A stretch of DNA of 64,000 nt from assembly GCA_035344155.1 (NCBI GenBank), contig DAORAL010000006.1, positions 1 to 64,000 of the forward strand. Reading direction: 5' to 3'. The position numbers and the translations under genes were made by a program. The notes beneath the pieces are model-generated. The model was not told the DNA's origin. It worked only from the letters and a program-made list of their open reading frames with translations, and did no database searches. Source of the DNA: UBA1845 sp002338715. Lineage in GTDB: Bacteria > Planctomycetota > Phycisphaerae > UBA1845. Every line of letters begins with the position of its first letter. Position 1 is the first letter of the stretch. Below, one piece after another: positions 61,645-64,000 of the stretch.

Positions 61645-63267
61645 ATGGCCAAAATCATTCTCAACAATCAGGAAGTCGAAACGCGCGAGGGCATTCCCGT
61701 ATTGCAGGCAGCGCTCGAAGCCGGCTTGAATGTCCCCCACTACTGCTACCACCCCGGACTGTCGGTGGTGGCGTCGTGTCGTCTGTGCCTGATGGAAATG
61801 AAGATGCCCCATCCGAAGACGGGCGAACTCGGTTGGGCGCCCAAGCTGATGCCATCGTGCCAGACACCAGTGCGCGACGGCATGGAAGTACGCTTCGATT
61901 CCGACAAGGTGCATGAAAATCAAGAGCGGTGCATGGAGTTCTTCCTGCTCAATCACCCGCTCGACTGCCCCGTCTGCGACCAAGCCGGCGAATGCCATCT
62001 GCAGGATTACAGCTACCACTTCGGCAAGAGCGAATCGCGCATGGTCGATCAGAAGCACGTCACGCCCAAGAAGGACGTCGGGCCGCGAACGCTGCTTTAT
62101 TCCGACCGCTGCGTGATGTGTTCGCGCTGCGTGCGCTTCTGCGATGAAGTCGCGGGCACCGGTGAGCTCTGCATCACCAATCGCGGCAGCAAAGCCGAGA
62201 TCGACGCGTTCCCCGGCAAACCGCTCGACAACCCCATGCAGGGCAACGTCGTGGACATCTGCCCGGTGGGTTGCCTGCTCGATAAGGACTTCCTGTTCCA
62301 GCAGCGCGTCTGGTTCCTCAAGAGCGCCGATTCGATCTGCACAGGTTGCAGCACCGGCTGCTCGATCCGCATCGATCAAAACGAAGACCACGTCCACCGA
62401 CTCAAACCGCGTTTCAATCCGCGGGTGAATCAATGGTGGATGTGCGACGAAGGTCGCTTCGGCTTCAAATACATTCACGATAAGAATCGCCTGACCCGTT
62501 TGAGGCTGCGTCGCGGCGAATCGTTCGAATCGTTCCGCTGGGAGTCGTTGGCCGAAACGGTTCGATACCGGTTTGAAAACATCGCCAAGAAACAAAGCGA
62601 CAAGAAAATTGCGGTGGTGCTTTCGCCATTCTTGGCCTGCGAAGAAGCTTGGCTATTGGTCAAAACGATTCGCGAAATCGCGCCCAACGCAACGCTGATT
62701 CTTGGACCGGTTCCGACGGTCGAGCAGGATGAACGTTTCCCGGTCGGTGCGACCAATGGCGACACCAAGTTCATCATCCGCAAAGAAAAATGCCCGAATC
62801 GAAACGGCATCGAACTGATCATCAAGCACTTCGGCGGAAACACCGAAACGTTCGATGCGTTCGTCGAGCAAGCCAGCGCCGGTGAATACGCTGCCGCCTG
62901 GATCAGCGGCGGATACCCGACCGAATGGGTCAGCAAGGACTTCGCAAAAGCCGCGGGCAAGATTCCGTTCAAGGTCGTTCACGATCTGTTCGGCAGCGCC
63001 CTGACCGACGAAGCGACACTCGTGGTCCCGGCGTGTTCATTCGCAGAACGCGACGGCACGTTCGTCAACGCGACTGGCGTGGTCCAGCCGTTCGCCCGCG
63101 CCATCAAACCGCCGCAGGGTTGCAAACGCGACGGACAGTTTTTCTACGAGTTGGCCGAACTCGAAGGCCTGTATCAATCCCCCACCGTCTTAGGGATGAT
63201 GGCCGCCGAGATCGATGAGTTCAAAGAGGTTTATGTTCCACCGCAGCTTCCGGAACATCAGCACTAG
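61645..63267 (+). CDS. nuoG: NADH-quinone oxidoreductase subunit G (short form)
   Basis: The protein has 540 residues, against about 700-910 in most bacteria, because most of the molybdopterin-like C-terminal domain is absent. The iron-sulfur sites are intact: [2Fe-2S] C34, C45, C48, C72; [4Fe-4S] H104, C108, C111, C117; and C156, C159, C162, C206 (with C166 and C210 also present). A fourth cluster site with C232, C235, C239 and a Cys near 267 (CTGCSTGC) is also present. A short NAD(P)/Mo-like region follows. A 21-bp inverted repeat lies after its stop. Confidence 0.93.
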   Translation: MAKIILNNQEVETREGIPVLQAALEAGLNVPHYCYHPGLSVVASCRLCLMEMKMPHPKTGELGWAPKLMPSCQTPVRDGMEVRFDSDKVHENQERCMEFFLLNHPLDCPVCDQAGECHLQDYSYHFGKSESRMVDQKHVTPKKDVGPRTLLYSDRCVMCSRCVRFCDEVAGTGELCITNRGSKAEIDAFPGKPLDNPMQGNVVDICPVGCLLDKDFLFQQRVWFLKSADSICTGCSTGCSIRIDQNEDHVHRLKPRFNPRVNQWWMCDEGRFGFKYIHDKNRLTRLRLRRGESFESFRWESLAETVRYRFENIAKKQSDKKIAVVLSPFLACEEAWLLVKTIREIAPNATLILGPVPTVEQDERFPVGATNGDTKFIIRKEKCPNRNGIELIIKHFGGNTETFDAFVEQASAGEYAAAWISGGYPTEWVSKDFAKAAGKIPFKVVHDLFGSALTDEATLVVPACSFAERDGTFVNATGVVQPFARAIKPPQGCKRDGQFFYELAELEGLYQSPTVLGMMAAEIDEFKEVYVPPQLPEHQH

Positions 63268-63300
63268 TCGAGCGATGTTGCACTCGACGAATCGTCAAGA

Positions 63301-63375
63301 CGTGCCACTGCTCTGTGAGCAGTGTTGAGAGTTTTGAGTCGCAAGAAAAATCATTGCTCACAGAGCAGTGGCACG
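63301..63375. repeat. 21-bp perfect inverted repeat between nuoG and nuoH
   Basis: CGTGCCACTGCTCTGTGAGCA (63301-63321) is the exact reverse complement of 63355-63375, with a 33-nt spacer. Each arm also contains a smaller palindrome (CACTGCT-ctgtg-AGCAGTG). No coding capacity, transposase or target-site duplication is visible. Such GTGCCACTGCTC-type hairpins recur in several planctomycete genomes as I remember them; that is not verified here. It lies within the operon and could affect mRNA stability or expression of nuoH onward. Confidence 0.8.
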
Positions 63376-63445
63376 ATCGGCGCCGGTCGAGACAACGTTG
63401 ACTCGACCTTGGCAATGGGACTGAATCACAAAAGCAGCAGGTAAC

Positions 63446-64000
63446 ATGCTCAGTTGGCTTCAAAATCAAGTGGTCTTCAGCGCAGTCCTGTCGCTGGTTC
63501 TCATCGCTGGGATGATGACCTGCGTGGCCTACTGCATTTACTTTGAGCGCAAGATCTCCGCATGGATTCAGGATCGACAAGGTCCGAACCGCGTGGGATT
63601 CCTCGGGCTCTTCGGCAACTTCCACTTTTGGGGCCTTGGCCAACCGATCGCAGACGGGGCCAAGTTCTTCTTGAAGGAAGACATCATCCCCGCCCGCGTG
63701 GACAAACCGCTCTTTATCCTCGCGCCGGCGATCAGCATGATTGTCGCCCTCATCGGATTCGTCGTGATTCCCTGGGGCGGATCGTACATGCTGGGCGACA
63801 CAATCATGAACGTGCAGGTCGCCAACCCGGACGTCGGACTCCTCTACATCCTCGGCGTCGGATCAATGGGTGTGTATGGCGTCGTGCTCGGCGGATGGGC
63901 GAGCAACAACAAGTATTCGATGTACGGTGCAGTCCGAGCGACGGCGCAGATGCTCAGCTACGAAATCCCGATGGGTGTGGCCATCCTCGTGGTGGTGCTC
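63446..64000 (+). CDS. nuoH: NADH-quinone oxidoreductase subunit H, 3' end outside the window
   Basis: The frame begins at ATG 63446 (AGCAGG upstream) and continues past the window edge; 185 codons are visible. It shows the first transmembrane helix (FSAVLSLVLIAGMMTCVAYCIYF), the conserved ERKISAWIQDRQGPNRVG loop, QPIADGAKFFLKED and LGVGSMGVYGVVLGGWASNNKYSMYGAVRA, all typical of NuoH. It forms the quinone channel at the arm junction. It follows the inverted repeat after nuoG. Confidence 0.95.
   Translation, partial: MLSWLQNQVVFSAVLSLVLIAGMMTCVAYCIYFERKISAWIQDRQGPNRVGFLGLFGNFHFWGLGQPIADGAKFFLKEDIIPARVDKPLFILAPAISMIVALIGFVVIPWGGSYMLGDTIMNVQVANPDVGLLYILGVGSMGVYGVVLGGWASNNKYSMYGAVRATAQMLSYEIPMGVAILVVVL

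Overview
The window reads as an ordinary chromosomal stretch from a Gram-negative, aerobic, heterotrophic bacterium, most likely a member of the Planctomycetota (Phycisphaerae-like). This assignment is inferred from combined traits: three exported proteins with PEP-CTERM sorting tails, a secreted peptidase with a dockerin-like Asp/Asn-rich tail, a Kdo transferase (LPS outer membrane), an ECF sigma factor next to a zinc-finger Ser/Thr kinase, many large TPR or coiled-coil proteins, and moderately high GC. No phage, transposase, plasmid or CRISPR signature was seen. Coding density is high and both strands are used.

Layout. 1-4.9 kb: a membrane-anchored coiled-coil protein (cut by the window edge) with a secreted coiled-coil partner, an MBL-fold hydrolase overlapping a family 2 glycosyltransferase, a MerR/TipAS regulator and a GNAT acetyltransferase. 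5-11.3 kb: acetyl-CoA synthetase with an M28 peptidase, then two PEP-CTERM proteins. 11.3-16.5 kb: a TMTC-like membrane/TPR protein behind the Kdo transferase gene, and divergent pyrB. 16.6-25.8 kb, all minus strand: a cysteine-repeat lipoprotein, PilT, a tail-anchored coiled-coil protein, MoaA, an L-arabinokinase-like protein with damaged active-site motifs, a bifunctional-nuclease (DUF151) protein and PanB. 25.9-32.6 kb: Hsp20-Lon, RlmN, a VOC protein and a lipoprotein phosphoesterase.

33.1-40.9 kb is the most unusual region. Eight genes in one direction encode two amphi-Trp proteins, a PHP-like metallohydrolase, a PhoU-kinase fusion, a RimK-type ATP-grasp enzyme, an HprK-related kinase, a CofD/YvcK-like protein and an uncharacterised acidic/lysine-tailed protein. 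The ATP-grasp, HprK-B, CofD-like and amphi-Trp parts match the GAK system, which is defined by comparative genomics and has no known biochemistry. The PHP-like protein and the PhoU-kinase fusion look like additional parts.

41-50 kb: a secreted M14 carboxypeptidase, an ankyrin protein, a MoxR/VWA pair and an AmpG-like transporter. Between the last two lies an unmarked selenoprotein: an AhpC/TSA-like thiol oxidoreductase whose U-x-x-C motif is encoded by an in-frame UGA followed by a good bacterial SECIS hairpin. 50-56.4 kb: tRNA-Val(CAC), an SDR protein with altered catalytic residues, a third PEP-CTERM protein, an AraC/GyrI-like regulator and the ECF sigma factor with its zinc-finger kinase. 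56.7 kb to the end: respiratory complex I genes nuoA-B-C-D-E-F-G and the start of nuoH, with a 21-bp inverted repeat between nuoG and nuoH.
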